6,531 nt of DNA, from positions 1 through 6,531 of the forward strand of contig JAGVJT010000023.1 of assembly GCA_020050955.1 (NCBI GenBank), given 5' to 3'. Position numbers and translations under genes: made by a program. A model generated the notes under the pieces. The model was given only the letters and a program-made list of their open reading frames with translations, was not told the origin of the DNA and did no database searches. Positions 1 through 6,212 of this stretch are shown piece by piece; within the stretch, counting starts at the first letter, position 1, and the number at the start of each line of letters is the position of its first letter. This stretch comes from Legionellales bacterium (GTDB lineage: Bacteria; Pseudomonadota; Gammaproteobacteria; Legionellales; Legionellaceae).

Positions 1-1
1 A

Positions 2-817
2 TTACACAACGTTGCCCTTCGTGTTGAAGACACAGAAGATCCTGATAAATTTAGAGTATCAGGGCGTGGCGAGTTACATTTATCCATTTTAATCGAAACC
101 ATGCGACGTGAAGGTTATGAATTGGCAATTTCGAAACCAGAAGTTATTTTGCGTGAAGAAAATGGCGAACTTTGTGAACCTTATGAGCGTTTAACCGTTG
201 ATGTTGAAGAGCAAAATCAAGGCAGCATCATGGAAAAATTGGGTGAGCGTCGTGGTGAGATGCAAGATATGGTTCCAGACGGTAAAGGACGTGTGCGTTT
301 AGACTACGTCATTCCGACACGAGGATTGATTGGCTTTCACACCGAGTTTTTATCCGCAACGTCAGGCACAGGTTTAATGTATCATGTTTATGATCATTAC
401 GGTCCTGCCGTTCGTGGTCGAATTGGCAAACGTACCAATGGCGTTCTCATTGCAAATTGCATTGGTCAGGCTCGAGGATTTGCGTTATTTAACCTCCAAG
501 ACCGTGGTCGCTTATTCATTGAACCACAAACACCTTGCTATGAAGGCATGCTTGTTGGTATTCATGCACGCGATAATGATCTTGTCGTAAACGTAACCAA
601 AGAAAAACAATTAACCAACGTTCGTGCATCAGGCACAGACGAAAACATTGTTTTAACGCCTGCGATTAAAATGTCACTTGAGCAAGCACTTGAGTTTATT
701 GATGATGATGAACTGGTCGAAGTGACACCGCAAACGATTCGGTTACGTAAAAAAGAATTAAAAGAAACCGATCGTAAACGTACCTCTCGTGCAACAAACC
801 CAGATACAGGTGCTTAA
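2..817 (+). CDS. typA: TypA/BipA ribosome-associated GTPase, C-terminal part (5' end outside window)
   Basis: The frame is open from the window edge and gives 271 residues before TAA, so the N-terminal GTPase domain is missing because of the window boundary, not because the gene is broken. The visible part covers the EF-G-like domain ([20 protein letters not shown], then [20 protein letters not shown]) and the BipA-specific C-terminal domain ([55 protein letters not shown]). It aligns almost without gaps to the last ~270 residues of E. coli BipA, which has about 607. The family are translational GTPases that bind the 70S ribosome and aid 50S assembly and growth at low temperature or under stress. 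nadK starts 3 bp after the stop, so the two are probably co-transcribed. The basic tail (about residues 249-262, rich in K and R) is usual for the family. The identification is secure. Confidence 0.97.
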   Translation, partial: LHNVALRVEDTEDPDKFRVSGRGELHLSILIETMRREGYELAISKPEVILREENGELCEPYERLTVDVEEQNQGSIMEKLGERRGEMQDMVPDGKGRVRLDYVIPTRGLIGFHTEFLSATSGTGLMYHVYDHYGPAVRGRIGKRTNGVLIANCIGQARGFALFNLQDRGRLFIEPQTPCYEGMLVGIHARDNDLVVNVTKEKQLTNVRASGTDENIVLTPAIKMSLEQALEFIDDDELVEVTPQTIRLRKKELKETDRKRTSRATNPDTGA

Positions 818-820
818 TCC

Positions 821-1699
821 ATGACGCATGCCCCATTTAAACGAGTCATTTTGTATGCAAGACAACACCGTGCGAATCAAGGTGTTAACGAAACACTGCA
901 TCGCTTAATCGATTATTTGGGGTCCTGCCATGTTGAAGTCCTTCTGGATTCGGATACAGCGGATCATTTTACATTAAATCTTCCCGTTCTACCACGTGAA
1001 CACATGTGTCAAACAGATTTAATTGTCGTCATTGGTGGTGATGGTAGTCTGCTTTCCGCCGCCCGAATGGCTATTGATGTTAATGTGCCGGTTATCGGCA
1101 TTAACCGTGGCCGCCTAGGGTTTTTAACCGATATTTCACCACACGAATTAGACACACAACTTGGCGCTGTTTTGCAAGGGCATTACATCGAAGAAAAACG
1201 CTTTTTATTGAGCATGCATCTTCGACATCAGATGCTCGGTAGCGCACTCAATGATATTGTCTTAAATCGCGCGAACGAAACGCATTTAATTGCCTTTGAT
1301 GTCTACATCAATGAACAATTTGTCAGTCACTATCGTGCAGATGGTCTCATTCTCGCAACACCGACCGGCTCAACCGCGTATGCATTATCCGCCGGAGGTC
1401 CTATCATGCATCCGGAACTTCAAGCACTCGCGATTGTGCCGATGTTTTCTCACAGCTTAAACTCACGCCCACTTGTTGTGGATGCAGAGGCTAACATTGC
1501 ATTAACCATCAGCGAACTTAATGAAAGTGTTGTGCAAATTAGCTGTGATGGACACGAGTCACACATCATTCACCCAGGCCAAACCGTGATTATAAAAAAA
1601 CACACCAAACAACTACGACTCTTGCATCCTTGTGATTATCATTATTATGATAGGTTACGAGCGAAGCTGGGTTGGGGTAGTAAACCTCAACAAGGGTGA
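821..1699 (+). CDS. nadK: NAD kinase (ATP-dependent NAD+ phosphorylation to NADP+)
   Basis: The product is 292 residues, the same length as E. coli NadK. The diagnostic motifs are in order: GGDG at residues 72-75 ([14 protein letters not shown]), which binds the phosphate donor and metal; an ND pair at 144-145 in ALNDIVLNR, the place of the usual NE motif; [16 protein letters not shown] at 172-187; SAGGP at about 190-194; and the C-terminal [17 protein letters not shown] typical of proteobacterial enzymes. It is a cytosolic enzyme that makes NADP+ from NAD+ and ATP, the only de novo route to NADP. The ATG at 821 lies 3 bp after the typA stop and 8 nt after AGGTG at 808-812, and the N-terminus (FKRVILYAR) fits the family start. 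The 3' end carries the ribosome binding site of recN, so the two genes are likely translationally coupled. Confidence 0.97.
   Translation: MTHAPFKRVILYARQHRANQGVNETLHRLIDYLGSCHVEVLLDSDTADHFTLNLPVLPREHMCQTDLIVVIGGDGSLLSAARMAIDVNVPVIGINRGRLGFLTDISPHELDTQLGAVLQGHYIEEKRFLLSMHLRHQMLGSALNDIVLNRANETHLIAFDVYINEQFVSHYRADGLILATPTGSTAYALSAGGPIMHPELQALAIVPMFSHSLNSRPLVVDAEANIALTISELNESVVQISCDGHESHIIHPGQTVIIKKHTKQLRLLHPCDYHYYDRLRAKLGWGSKPQQG
1628..1652. promoter_or_regulatory. Possible Fur-box-like sequence inside the 3' end of nadK
   Basis: The 19 bp at 1628-1646 match the classical Fur box (taken as GATAATGATTATCATTATC on this strand) at 14 of 19 positions, including an unbroken 13-bp core TGATTATCATTAT at 1633-1645. 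Overlapping it is a perfect inverted repeat TATCAT-TATT-ATGATA at 1637-1652. It lies about 50 bp upstream of the recN ATG. The caveat is strong: these bases also encode D-Y-H-Y-Y-D, part of the conserved NadK C-terminus, so the resemblance may be a by-product of protein conservation. The match is directly seen; any function is inferred. Confidence 0.25.
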
Positions 1700-1703
1700 G
1701 ACT
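1692..1703 (+). promoter_or_regulatory. recN ribosome binding site overlapping the nadK stop codon
   Basis: AAGGGTGAG at 1692-1700 is a good Shine-Dalgarno sequence placed just before the ATG at 1704. It contains the nadK stop codon TGA (1697-1699). This decides the recN start at 1704. The same frame is open further upstream to an ATG at 1632, but that would add 24 non-family residues ([12 protein letters not shown]...) encoded inside nadK. RecN proteins begin close to the ATPase motif with M-L-x-x-L-x-I-x-N-F-A-I-V, which is exactly what follows 1704. Confidence 0.8.
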
Positions 1704-3398
1704 ATGTTAGAATCGTTGTGCATCGAAAACTTTGCCATCGTCGCACATCTCGAACTTGATTTTAGTCACGGCATGACAGCGTTTACCGGAGAAACAGGTG
1801 CTGGTAAATCCATCATGATTGATGCACTGCTCCTTGCGCTAGGCGCGCGCGCGGATGCCTCAGTTGTACGTCCTGGTGCTGATAAATGCGATATTCATGC
1901 CAATTTTTCATTCGATGCGCATTCCGAGCCTGCCCGTTGGTTAGACGAACATGATCTTTCCACCGACTCGCTCGATGTTTGGCTGCGTCGCACCATTACC
2001 GCTGAAGGTCGCTCAAAATCTTACATTAATGGCCAACCACTGCCCTTGCAAAAAATAAAAGAATTAAGCGAATTGCTTGTCGATATTCATGGACAACACC
2101 AACACCAGCGACTCTTACAGCATGCCACCCATCGTGAGCAGCTCGACCAATACGCCAATCATCCTGATTTATTAAGTAACGTTCACCGATTATATCGTGA
2201 ATGCACACAATTAAAGCACGCCAAAGAAGCTCTTCTTACGCGCATCGCCAATCAAGATCATCAACACTTGCTTTGTTATCAAATCGAAGAATTGCAACGC
2301 TTAAGCCCGCTAGAAAACGAAATGCAGGCGCTGCATGAAGAACACCAGTTATTACATCATGCAAAAACTTACATGGAACAAACAGCACATATTCATCACC
2401 TGTTTACTGGCAATGATGACACCCCTGGGTTATCGCAACAATTGCATGCTCTAACACACGCGCTGCAAACACTACCATCGCATCATGAACGTATTCAAAA
2501 CGCACAAGAGCTCATCAATAATGCACTGATTCAATGCGATGAGGCCCTTGATGAAATTGAACATTTTGCAACCCATATTTCGCTTGACCCAGAACGGCTT
2601 CATGACGTTGAGACTCGCATGAGTGAATTGCATCATGCAGCTCGAAAATACCACGTGGATGCCAATCAATTGCATGTTCATTTGCAGCAACTTGAAGCAG
2701 ATTATCGTGACCTGACAGGCATTGAAGAAGAACAACACCGTCTTGAACGCGCCTACATCATCGCTTATGAGCAGTATCAACAGGCGTCATTTGCTTTACG
2801 AGAATCGCGCAAAAAACATGCGACATTACTTGCGAATGATATCAGCGCCATCATTCGTCAATTGGGTATGCCGCACGGCTTTATTGAAGTTAAACTATCA
2901 CCTCTGGAAACTATACAAGCACATGGCCTCGATAAAGTAGAGTATTTCGTGTGCACCAACCCAGGTCTTGCGCCTGACTTATTATCCAAAATCGCATCCG
3001 GTGGTGAGCTATCGCGTATTAGTTTAAGCATTCAATTGATCACCGCACAAAAGCGCGTTTCGACACCAACATTACTCTTTGACGAAGTCGATGTAGGTAT
3101 TGGCGGTACAACAGCAGCCCTTGTCGGTCAATTATTGCGTCAATTAAGTGAACATCTTCAAGTCTTTTGTGTGACACATCAACCGCAAGTTGCAAGTGCG
3201 GCGCATCATCACTATTTGGTTGAAAAACATGTTGAACAAGCACAAACTTTTTCAGAAATTAAACGCCTTAATCCCTCAGAAAGAATTCAAGAAATTGCCA
3301 GAATGCTAGGTGGCTTAACCATCACAGAACAAACACGCTCACATGCGCGTGCATTATTGTCGGAAAATCATTCTTTGGATGACATCATAACCGCTTAA
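1704..3398 (+). CDS. recN: DNA repair protein RecN (SMC-like ATPase)
   Basis: The product is 564 residues, close to the roughly 553 of E. coli RecN. It starts MLESLCIENFAIV and carries the Walker A motif GETGAGKS at 29-36 and the family segment VDIHGQHQHQRLL near residues 126-138. A long charged, His/Gln-rich middle forms the coiled-coil arms. The ABC signature SGGELSR lies at 432-438, Walker B LLFDE at 457-461 followed by VDVGIGG, and the switch histidine in VTHQPQ at 490-495. RecN is a cytosolic SMC-like ATPase recruited to double-strand breaks, where it helps RecA-dependent repair. It lies 4 bp after nadK, as in E. coli, with no spacer for its own promoter. I saw no CTGT-N8-ACAG LexA site just upstream, so SOS control as in E. 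coli is not visible here. No convincing terminator follows the stop. All ATPase motifs are intact. Confidence 0.97.
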   Translation: MLESLCIENFAIVAHLELDFSHGMTAFTGETGAGKSIMIDALLLALGARADASVVRPGADKCDIHANFSFDAHSEPARWLDEHDLSTDSLDVWLRRTITAEGRSKSYINGQPLPLQKIKELSELLVDIHGQHQHQRLLQHATHREQLDQYANHPDLLSNVHRLYRECTQLKHAKEALLTRIANQDHQHLLCYQIEELQRLSPLENEMQALHEEHQLLHHAKTYMEQTAHIHHLFTGNDDTPGLSQQLHALTHALQTLPSHHERIQNAQELINNALIQCDEALDEIEHFATHISLDPERLHDVETRMSELHHAARKYHVDANQLHVHLQQLEADYRDLTGIEEEQHRLERAYIIAYEQYQQASFALRESRKKHATLLANDISAIIRQLGMPHGFIEVKLSPLETIQAHGLDKVEYFVCTNPGLAPDLLSKIASGGELSRISLSIQLITAQKRVSTPTLLFDEVDVGIGGTTAALVGQLLRQLSEHLQVFCVTHQPQVASAAHHHYLVEKHVEQAQTFSEIKRLNPSERIQEIARMLGGLTITEQTRSHARALLSENHSLDDIITA

Positions 3399-3476
3399 AG
3401 ATATCGAAAATGAAAAAAGCCGGCAAAAATACTATGTCGTTTTGAAGAGAGTGTGCGTTTATCATCGCTATTGCAG

Positions 3477-3508
3477 ACCTAACGCTCCGGATGACGGGCG
3501 TGTGAGGT
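3477..3508. other. Imperfect hairpin in the recN downstream spacer
   Basis: ACCT (3477-3480) can pair with AGGT (3505-3508), and inside this CGCTC (3483-3487) can pair with GGGCG (3496-3500) using one G-T wobble, leaving an 8-nt loop and a small internal loop. No T-run follows on the plus strand, so it does not look like an intrinsic terminator. The rest of the 188-bp spacer between recN and the next gene holds no gene that I can support. Confidence 0.3.
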
Positions 3509-3510
3509 TA

Positions 3511-3540
3511 CATAATTTATTCTTATTGATCATAATTTAT
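3511..3540. repeat. Direct repeat CATAATTTAT, two copies 20 bp apart
   Basis: CATAATTTAT occurs at 3511-3520 and again, identically, at 3531-3540, giving a 20-bp period, roughly two helical turns. It sits 47-76 bp upstream of the membrane protein gene. Each copy begins with CATAAT, a 5-of-6 match to a -10 box. The second copy has TTACAT (3508-3513) 17 bp upstream as a poor -35. It could be a promoter with a paired protein-binding site, but the sequence is A/T-rich and chance repeats are expected. Confidence 0.35.
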
Positions 3541-3586
3541 GGCATAAAGCCTCATTAAAAACATTTTACATGATAAAGAGTCAACA

Positions 3587-4273
3587 ATGACCATCGAAGG
3601 CATAAAACAAGCGGGCGAACACACGATGATTTTTGGTCGAATATGTTCTTTTATGATCGCCCTCGCAGGTTTATTATGCGTTGAGTCTGCTATTTTAGCT
3701 GTATTTCTGATGGGTTATGTCAAACACAACGAAGGGAGTTTATTTATAACGCCGCCCCTTTTTAAAAAAATCATCGCTAATACAGGGCACACAGAAAGCA
3801 ACATGCAAATATCGGTTGCTGCAATCTTTTCAACAGGTTTTATTGTGGGGCTTTCTTATTATTTCAACGCACCAAACGTCGGTTTAGGCCTCGCCGCCGG
3901 ATGCGCCACCACCATTAGCATCACACTCGCAGGCGCCGCCACATCATTCGCAGCCCGCCGACTTGCACAACATTACGGTATGGTTTTAGTCTCAGCAACA
4001 GAGCCATATGCTATCCCAACCACCGCGTATTACATTAATCGTGAGCTTGCTAACGCACCTGTGCACACAAACTCACACATAATTATCATCAACCACGTTC
4101 CTACTGTAGAGATTTTATTGCAATCCATACAGCCATCTAACCAGCAGACGACGCTTCCCATGGCCACAGTGAGGCCTATCGCCGCGAGTAGTGGAACCAT
4201 CGATATTGAACTGACTCCTCGCCATGACAATCTCATAGACGAAGCAGAAACCGCCAATCAATTTACCGTATAA
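3587..4273 (+). CDS. Hypothetical membrane protein, about three transmembrane segments
   Basis: I do not recognise this 228-residue protein. The ATG at 3587 has AAAGAG at 3575-3580 with 6 nt spacing, a fair ribosome binding site. Residues 19-45 form a long hydrophobic stretch, followed by a hydrophilic loop with K60-K61, then hydrophobic stretches at about 75-93 and 98-121. The third is small-residue-rich (GLGLAAGCATTISITLAGAA). R124-R125 follow it, and then a tail of about 100 residues that is soluble-looking, rich in T, N, I and P, and acidic at the very end (IDIEL, DEAE). Topology is uncertain: three segments would put the two ends on opposite sides, while basic residues flank both the first and the third. 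It stands alone, with 188- and 193-bp spacers, between recN and an envelope gene. It looks like a lineage-specific addition. An exported or effector role is conceivable but nothing in the sequence shows it. That the frame is a gene is likely; the function is unknown. Confidence 0.75.
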   Translation: MTIEGIKQAGEHTMIFGRICSFMIALAGLLCVESAILAVFLMGYVKHNEGSLFITPPLFKKIIANTGHTESNMQISVAAIFSTGFIVGLSYYFNAPNVGLGLAAGCATTISITLAGAATSFAARRLAQHYGMVLVSATEPYAIPTTAYYINRELANAPVHTNSHIIIINHVPTVEILLQSIQPSNQQTTLPMATVRPIAASSGTIDIELTPRHDNLIDEAETANQFTV

Positions 4274-4334
4274 TATGAGCTTTTATCCACATATGTCTCA
4301 AATCGTGTCTTTTTTGCATCAACATCAATCGTAA

Positions 4335-4366
4335 AGCCTGCATGACAGGAACAAAACCATGAGGCT
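4335..4366. other. Hairpin with 9-bp bulged stem in the spacer before the BON gene
   Basis: AGCCT-G-CATG (4335-4344) pairs with CATGAGGCT (4358-4366) over nine base pairs with a single bulged G at 4340, closing a 13-nt loop. A smaller alternative stem CCTG/CAGG (4337-4340 with 4346-4349) competes with it. No T-run follows on either strand beyond TTTA on the minus side, so it is not a classical intrinsic terminator. It lies about 60 bp upstream of the -10 box of the BON gene and about 60 bp after the membrane protein gene. It may be a weak or Rho-assisted 3' end, or an operator. Confidence 0.4.
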
Positions 4367-4423
4367 AACCCCTTATCAAGGATGTAACTTATTGATTCTT
4401 TTCTTCTCTTTCAATAAACGATG

Positions 4424-4432
4424 TGTTATAAT
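4424..4432 (+). promoter_or_regulatory. Extended -10 promoter of the BON-domain gene
   Basis: TGTTATAAT at 4424-4432 is a perfect TATAAT (4427-4432) preceded by the TGn extension. At 16-18 bp upstream only a pyrimidine-rich stretch is present (TTCTCT at 4404-4409), so the -35 element is poor, as is common for extended -10 promoters recognised by the housekeeping sigma factor. The predicted transcript would begin near 4439-4440 and have a leader of about 27 nt. AGAGAG at 4453-4458 would be the ribosome binding site, 8 nt before the ATG at 4467. Confidence 0.65.
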
Positions 4433-4466
4433 CGGGCAAACAAGGGGCTGTCAGAGAGCTTGATTT

Positions 4467-5039
4467 ATGCGTCATGTTACTCGATTGTTGTTTACCATCA
4501 TCCTTATTGCGTGCACAAATCTTGCGTCCGCTGCCAATTTAAAAAAATTCGAACAAGAATTGAGTGATTCTGTTATCACCACAAAAATTACCACCAAATT
4601 TACAAAAGATAAAAACATTAATCCCTTAAAAATATCTGTGACCACCGAACATGGTCTCGTGACGCTAAAAGGACATGTCAGAGATAAAGAAGCTTTTGTA
4701 AATGCACTTCGATTAACGAAAACAACCAAAGGCGTTAAAGCCGTCGATGCAGATGAGCTTGAAATCAAACAAGTGAACACCACCTTTACTGACGCATACA
4801 TTACTGCAAAAGTAGAAGCAGCGGTTTTAAAAGCAAAAGTGTTGGATGATGAATCTATTCCTTTAGTCGGCATCAACGCCACAACCTCCAACGGAGTTGT
4901 GACATTGTCGGGAGAACTCAAACGCAGTGATGCCATTCCTTCACTCTTAAAACGCACACTTGCCGTACGCGGAGTGAAACAAGTCATCTCCAAACTTCGT
5001 GTGGTGGCACACGATGACACCGCATTGAATAAACCTTAA
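4467..5039 (+). CDS. Exported protein with two BON domains (DolP/OsmY-like)
   Basis: The 190-residue product begins with a signal peptide: basic start (MRHVTR), hydrophobic core LLFTIILIA, then CTNLASA. Two export readings are possible: signal peptidase I cleavage after LASA (residue 22), or a lipobox LIAC with the lipidated Cys at 16, which would leave a rather short signal. Two BON domains follow, at about 33-101 and 107-182. Each has the pattern hydrophobic-x-K start helix, a strand ending V-T-L-x-G (G69, G149), a helix, and a final G-V-K turn (G89, G169) before the last strand. BON domains bind phospholipid surfaces. The tandem arrangement and the second-domain start (TDAYITAKVEAAVL) recall DolP (YraP), an outer-membrane lipoprotein that maintains envelope integrity; OsmY is the periplasmic relative. 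The gene has its own promoter and ends convergently with fur, sharing TTAA. The domain call is secure; the exact orthologue is not. Confidence 0.88.
   Translation: MRHVTRLLFTIILIACTNLASAANLKKFEQELSDSVITTKITTKFTKDKNINPLKISVTTEHGLVTLKGHVRDKEAFVNALRLTKTTKGVKAVDADELEIKQVNTTFTDAYITAKVEAAVLKAKVLDDESIPLVGINATTSNGVVTLSGELKRSDAIPSLLKRTLAVRGVKQVISKLRVVAHDDTALNKP
4998..5013. other. Perfect 6-bp hairpin near the convergent BON/fur 3' ends
   Basis: CGTGTG (4998-5003) and CACACG (5008-5013) form a perfect stem around a GTGG loop, within the last codons of the BON gene. It lies just downstream of the fur stop when read on the minus strand. Neither strand has a T-run directly after it, so it is at most a weak bidirectional pause or Rho-assisted end. 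It is noted because the convergent genes leave no spacer in which a normal terminator could sit. Confidence 0.25.
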
Positions 5040-5449
5040 AGAATGCAGTTTGGGCACAGACCATAAATCGTCAGAGCATGATCTGTCATTTTAAACCCCG
5101 CACGCTCTGCAATCATCGTTTGACGCTCTTCAATCAAATCATCGACAAACTCAACGACATGCCGGCATTTAATACACACCAAATGATCATGATGTTTCCC
5201 TTGGCTTAATTCAAACACCGAGTGACCACCCTCAAAATAATGACGATGAACAAGCCCAGCTGTTTCAAATTGTGTTAAAACACGATACACAGTCGCAAGC
5301 CCAACTTCCTCTCCCATATCAGCTAACGCTTTATAAACGTCTTCTGCACTAAGATGGTGTGCTTTTGATTGCTCAAAAATTTGCAAAACCTTTAACCGCG
5401 GAAGGGTAATTTTTAATCCGACATCTTTTAATTGTTGGCTTTCTTCCAC
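5036..5449 (-). CDS. fur: Ferric uptake regulator Fur
   Basis: This 137-residue protein matches Fur along its whole length. The N-terminal winged helix (GLKITLPRLKVLQIFE, then HHLSAEDVYKAL and GLATVYRVLTQFE, the recognition helix) is followed by the dimerisation domain. All metal ligands expected from E. coli Fur are present with a one-residue offset: H32, E80, H87, H89 for the regulatory site and H86, D88, E107, H124 for the second. Two CxxC pairs, C92/C95 and C132/C135, would hold structural zinc. The protein ends two residues after the second pair, without the His-rich tail of the E. coli protein (148 residues). The start is GTG at 5449-5447, supported by AAGGAG (5460-5455) at 5 nt. It is a cytosolic Fe(II)-dependent DNA-binding repressor of iron-uptake genes. 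It is divergent from bamE, as in Pseudomonas, and its stop codon overlaps the BON gene stop. Confidence 0.97.
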   Translation of the reverse strand: MEESQQLKDVGLKITLPRLKVLQIFEQSKAHHLSAEDVYKALADMGEEVGLATVYRVLTQFETAGLVHRHYFEGGHSVFELSQGKHHDHLVCIKCRHVVEFVDDLIEERQTMIAERAGFKMTDHALTIYGLCPNCIL

Positions 5450-5454
5450 AACAA

Positions 5455-5509
5455 CTCCTTACGTTTAGAATAGAGGTGTTATATACTCCGATGGCTCATG
5501 AGATAACAA
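5455..5509 (-). promoter_or_regulatory. Probable fur promoter and strong ribosome binding site
   Basis: Read on the minus strand, TTGTTA (5509-5504) is a 4-of-6 match to a -35 box, followed after 18 bp by TATATA (5485-5480) as -10. The predicted transcript would start near 5473, leaving a leader of about 24 nt. AAGGAG at 5460-5455 is a strong Shine-Dalgarno sequence that compensates for the GTG start codon. An 8-bp palindrome CTCATGAG (5495-5502) lies in the spacer between the two promoter boxes. I saw no good Fur box here, so autoregulation by Fur is not evident. Confidence 0.45.
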
Positions 5510-5553
5510 ATTTACGTGAGCTTTGCATCTATTCTTTTAAAGAAAGGTCTATT

Positions 5554-5892
5554 ATGACGATATTATCTTCAACAGGCAAAAAAATGAAAATAGCAACATG
5601 GTGTTTACAAGGGCTATGCATTCTTTCGCTGACAAGTTGTGCCACGTACGATTTTTCACGACGCATTGTGCAACAAGGCAATCTCTTAACACCATCTACC
5701 GTTAATCGATTAACCCTTGGTATGAGTAAACAAGACACAGCTATCCTTCTTGGAACAAGTTTATTAAGCCCAACATTTAATAATGACCGATGGGATTATG
5801 CCTATACCCGACGCAAAGGAGCAACATCAAACACCGTGCGTCACGTAAGCCTTTATTTTTCAAATGATAAACTCATACGGATTGAGCAATAA
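5554..5892 (+). CDS. bamE: Outer membrane protein assembly factor BamE (SmpA/OmlA lipoprotein)
   Basis: From the ATG at 5554 the protein is 112 residues, like E. coli BamE (113). AAAGG at 5543-5547 sits 6 nt upstream and decides this start. The frame is open back to an ATG at 5476, but that would give an implausible 54-residue signal region overlapping the fur promoter. An ATG at 5584 would give a neater signal peptide but has only a weak ribosome binding site. The signal ends in the lipobox LTSC with the lipidated Cys at residue 29. The mature part shows the family pattern QQGNLLTPSTVNRLTLGMSK, then a helix ending ILLGTSLL, and WDYAY before a basic turn and two final strands. BamE is the small lipoprotein of the BAM complex that folds beta-barrel proteins into the outer membrane. 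The NIF3-like gene follows after 2 bp and is probably co-transcribed. A TATACT at 5482-5487 could be its -10 box, overlapping that of fur, but lacks a good -35. Confidence 0.93.
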   Translation: MTILSSTGKKMKIATWCLQGLCILSLTSCATYDFSRRIVQQGNLLTPSTVNRLTLGMSKQDTAILLGTSLLSPTFNNDRWDYAYTRRKGATSNTVRHVSLYFSNDKLIRIEQ

Positions 5893-5894
5893 TC

Positions 5895-6212
5895 ATGTCT
5901 CTCTATCAACTTTCATTTCATGTGCCAGAAACACACCTCGAAGAAGTGAAAAATGCTATTTTCCAAGCAGGTGCAGGTAACATCGGTGGGTATTCACAAT
6001 GCGCGTGGCAAACATTAGGCACAGGCCAGTTCATGCCTCGTGAAGGAAGCCACGCTTATGTTGGAAGCATCGATAAGTTAGAGCGAATCTCAGAATACAA
6101 AGTTGAAACAATTTGTGAAGAGCGTCATTTAAAAGCTGTGGTCGCAGCCTTAAAATTAGCACATCCCTATGAGGTACCTTCTTATCAAGTGATCATGCTC
6201 GAAACGATTTAA
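5895..6212 (+). CDS. Small stand-alone NIF3-like domain protein (YqfO/CutA-like fold)
   Basis: The 105-residue protein reads as the short gammaproteobacterial proteins often annotated as NGG1p-interacting factor NIF3: YQLSFHVPETHLEEVKNAIF at 4-23, GAGNIGGYSQCAWQT at 26-40, GTGQFMPREGS at 42-52, and the C-terminal HPYEVPSY at 90-97. This corresponds to the ferredoxin-like insert domain of larger NIF3 (YqfO) proteins, related in fold to CutA and PII. The metal-binding core domains of full NIF3 are absent, as is normal for this short family, so it is not a truncation. The biochemical role is unknown. It starts 2 bp after the bamE stop with no strong ribosome binding site, suggesting translational coupling. 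It ends convergently with the next gene, sharing TTAA. Confidence 0.85.
   Translation: MSLYQLSFHVPETHLEEVKNAIFQAGAGNIGGYSQCAWQTLGTGQFMPREGSHAYVGSIDKLERISEYKVETICEERHLKAVVAALKLAHPYEVPSYQVIMLETI

Noticed and set aside
384..590. Plus-strand open frame of 68 codons inside typA
   Set aside because: It lies out of frame within strongly conserved TypA sequence and gives a product without recognisable features.
1632..1703. Upstream extension of recN by 24 codons
   Set aside because: The extra residues lie inside nadK, are unlike any RecN N-terminus and have no ribosome binding site. The ATG at 1704 fits both family and Shine-Dalgarno position.
2472..2780. Minus-strand open frame of 102 codons inside recN
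   Set aside because: recN is intact with all ATPase motifs. The antisense frame has no ribosome binding site or recognisable product.
3412..3432. A-rich stretch with GCCGGC after recN, considered as a terminator
   Set aside because: GCCGGC is only a self-complementary 6-mer with no loop, and the flanking A-runs do not form a T-run on the plus strand.
4030..4257. Minus-strand open frame of 75 codons inside the orphan membrane protein gene
   Set aside because: There is no supporting start signal or domain. The plus-strand frame is longer, has a fair ribosome binding site and shows clear hydrophobic segments.
4472..5020. A 182-codon open frame on the minus strand covering nearly all of the BON gene
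   Set aside because: Its translation is low in complexity (many S, T, V, F) with no recognisable domain. The plus strand has a signal peptide, two BON domains, a promoter and a ribosome binding site, so this frame is a shadow.
5476..5553. Upstream extension of bamE by 26 codons
   Set aside because: It would put a long polar stretch before the signal peptide and overlap the fur promoter. AAAGG at 5543-5547 supports the ATG at 5554.
5455..5553. Fur box in the fur-bamE divergent region
   Set aside because: Only GATAACAAATTT-type partial similarity is present. No stretch approaches the 19-bp Fur consensus.
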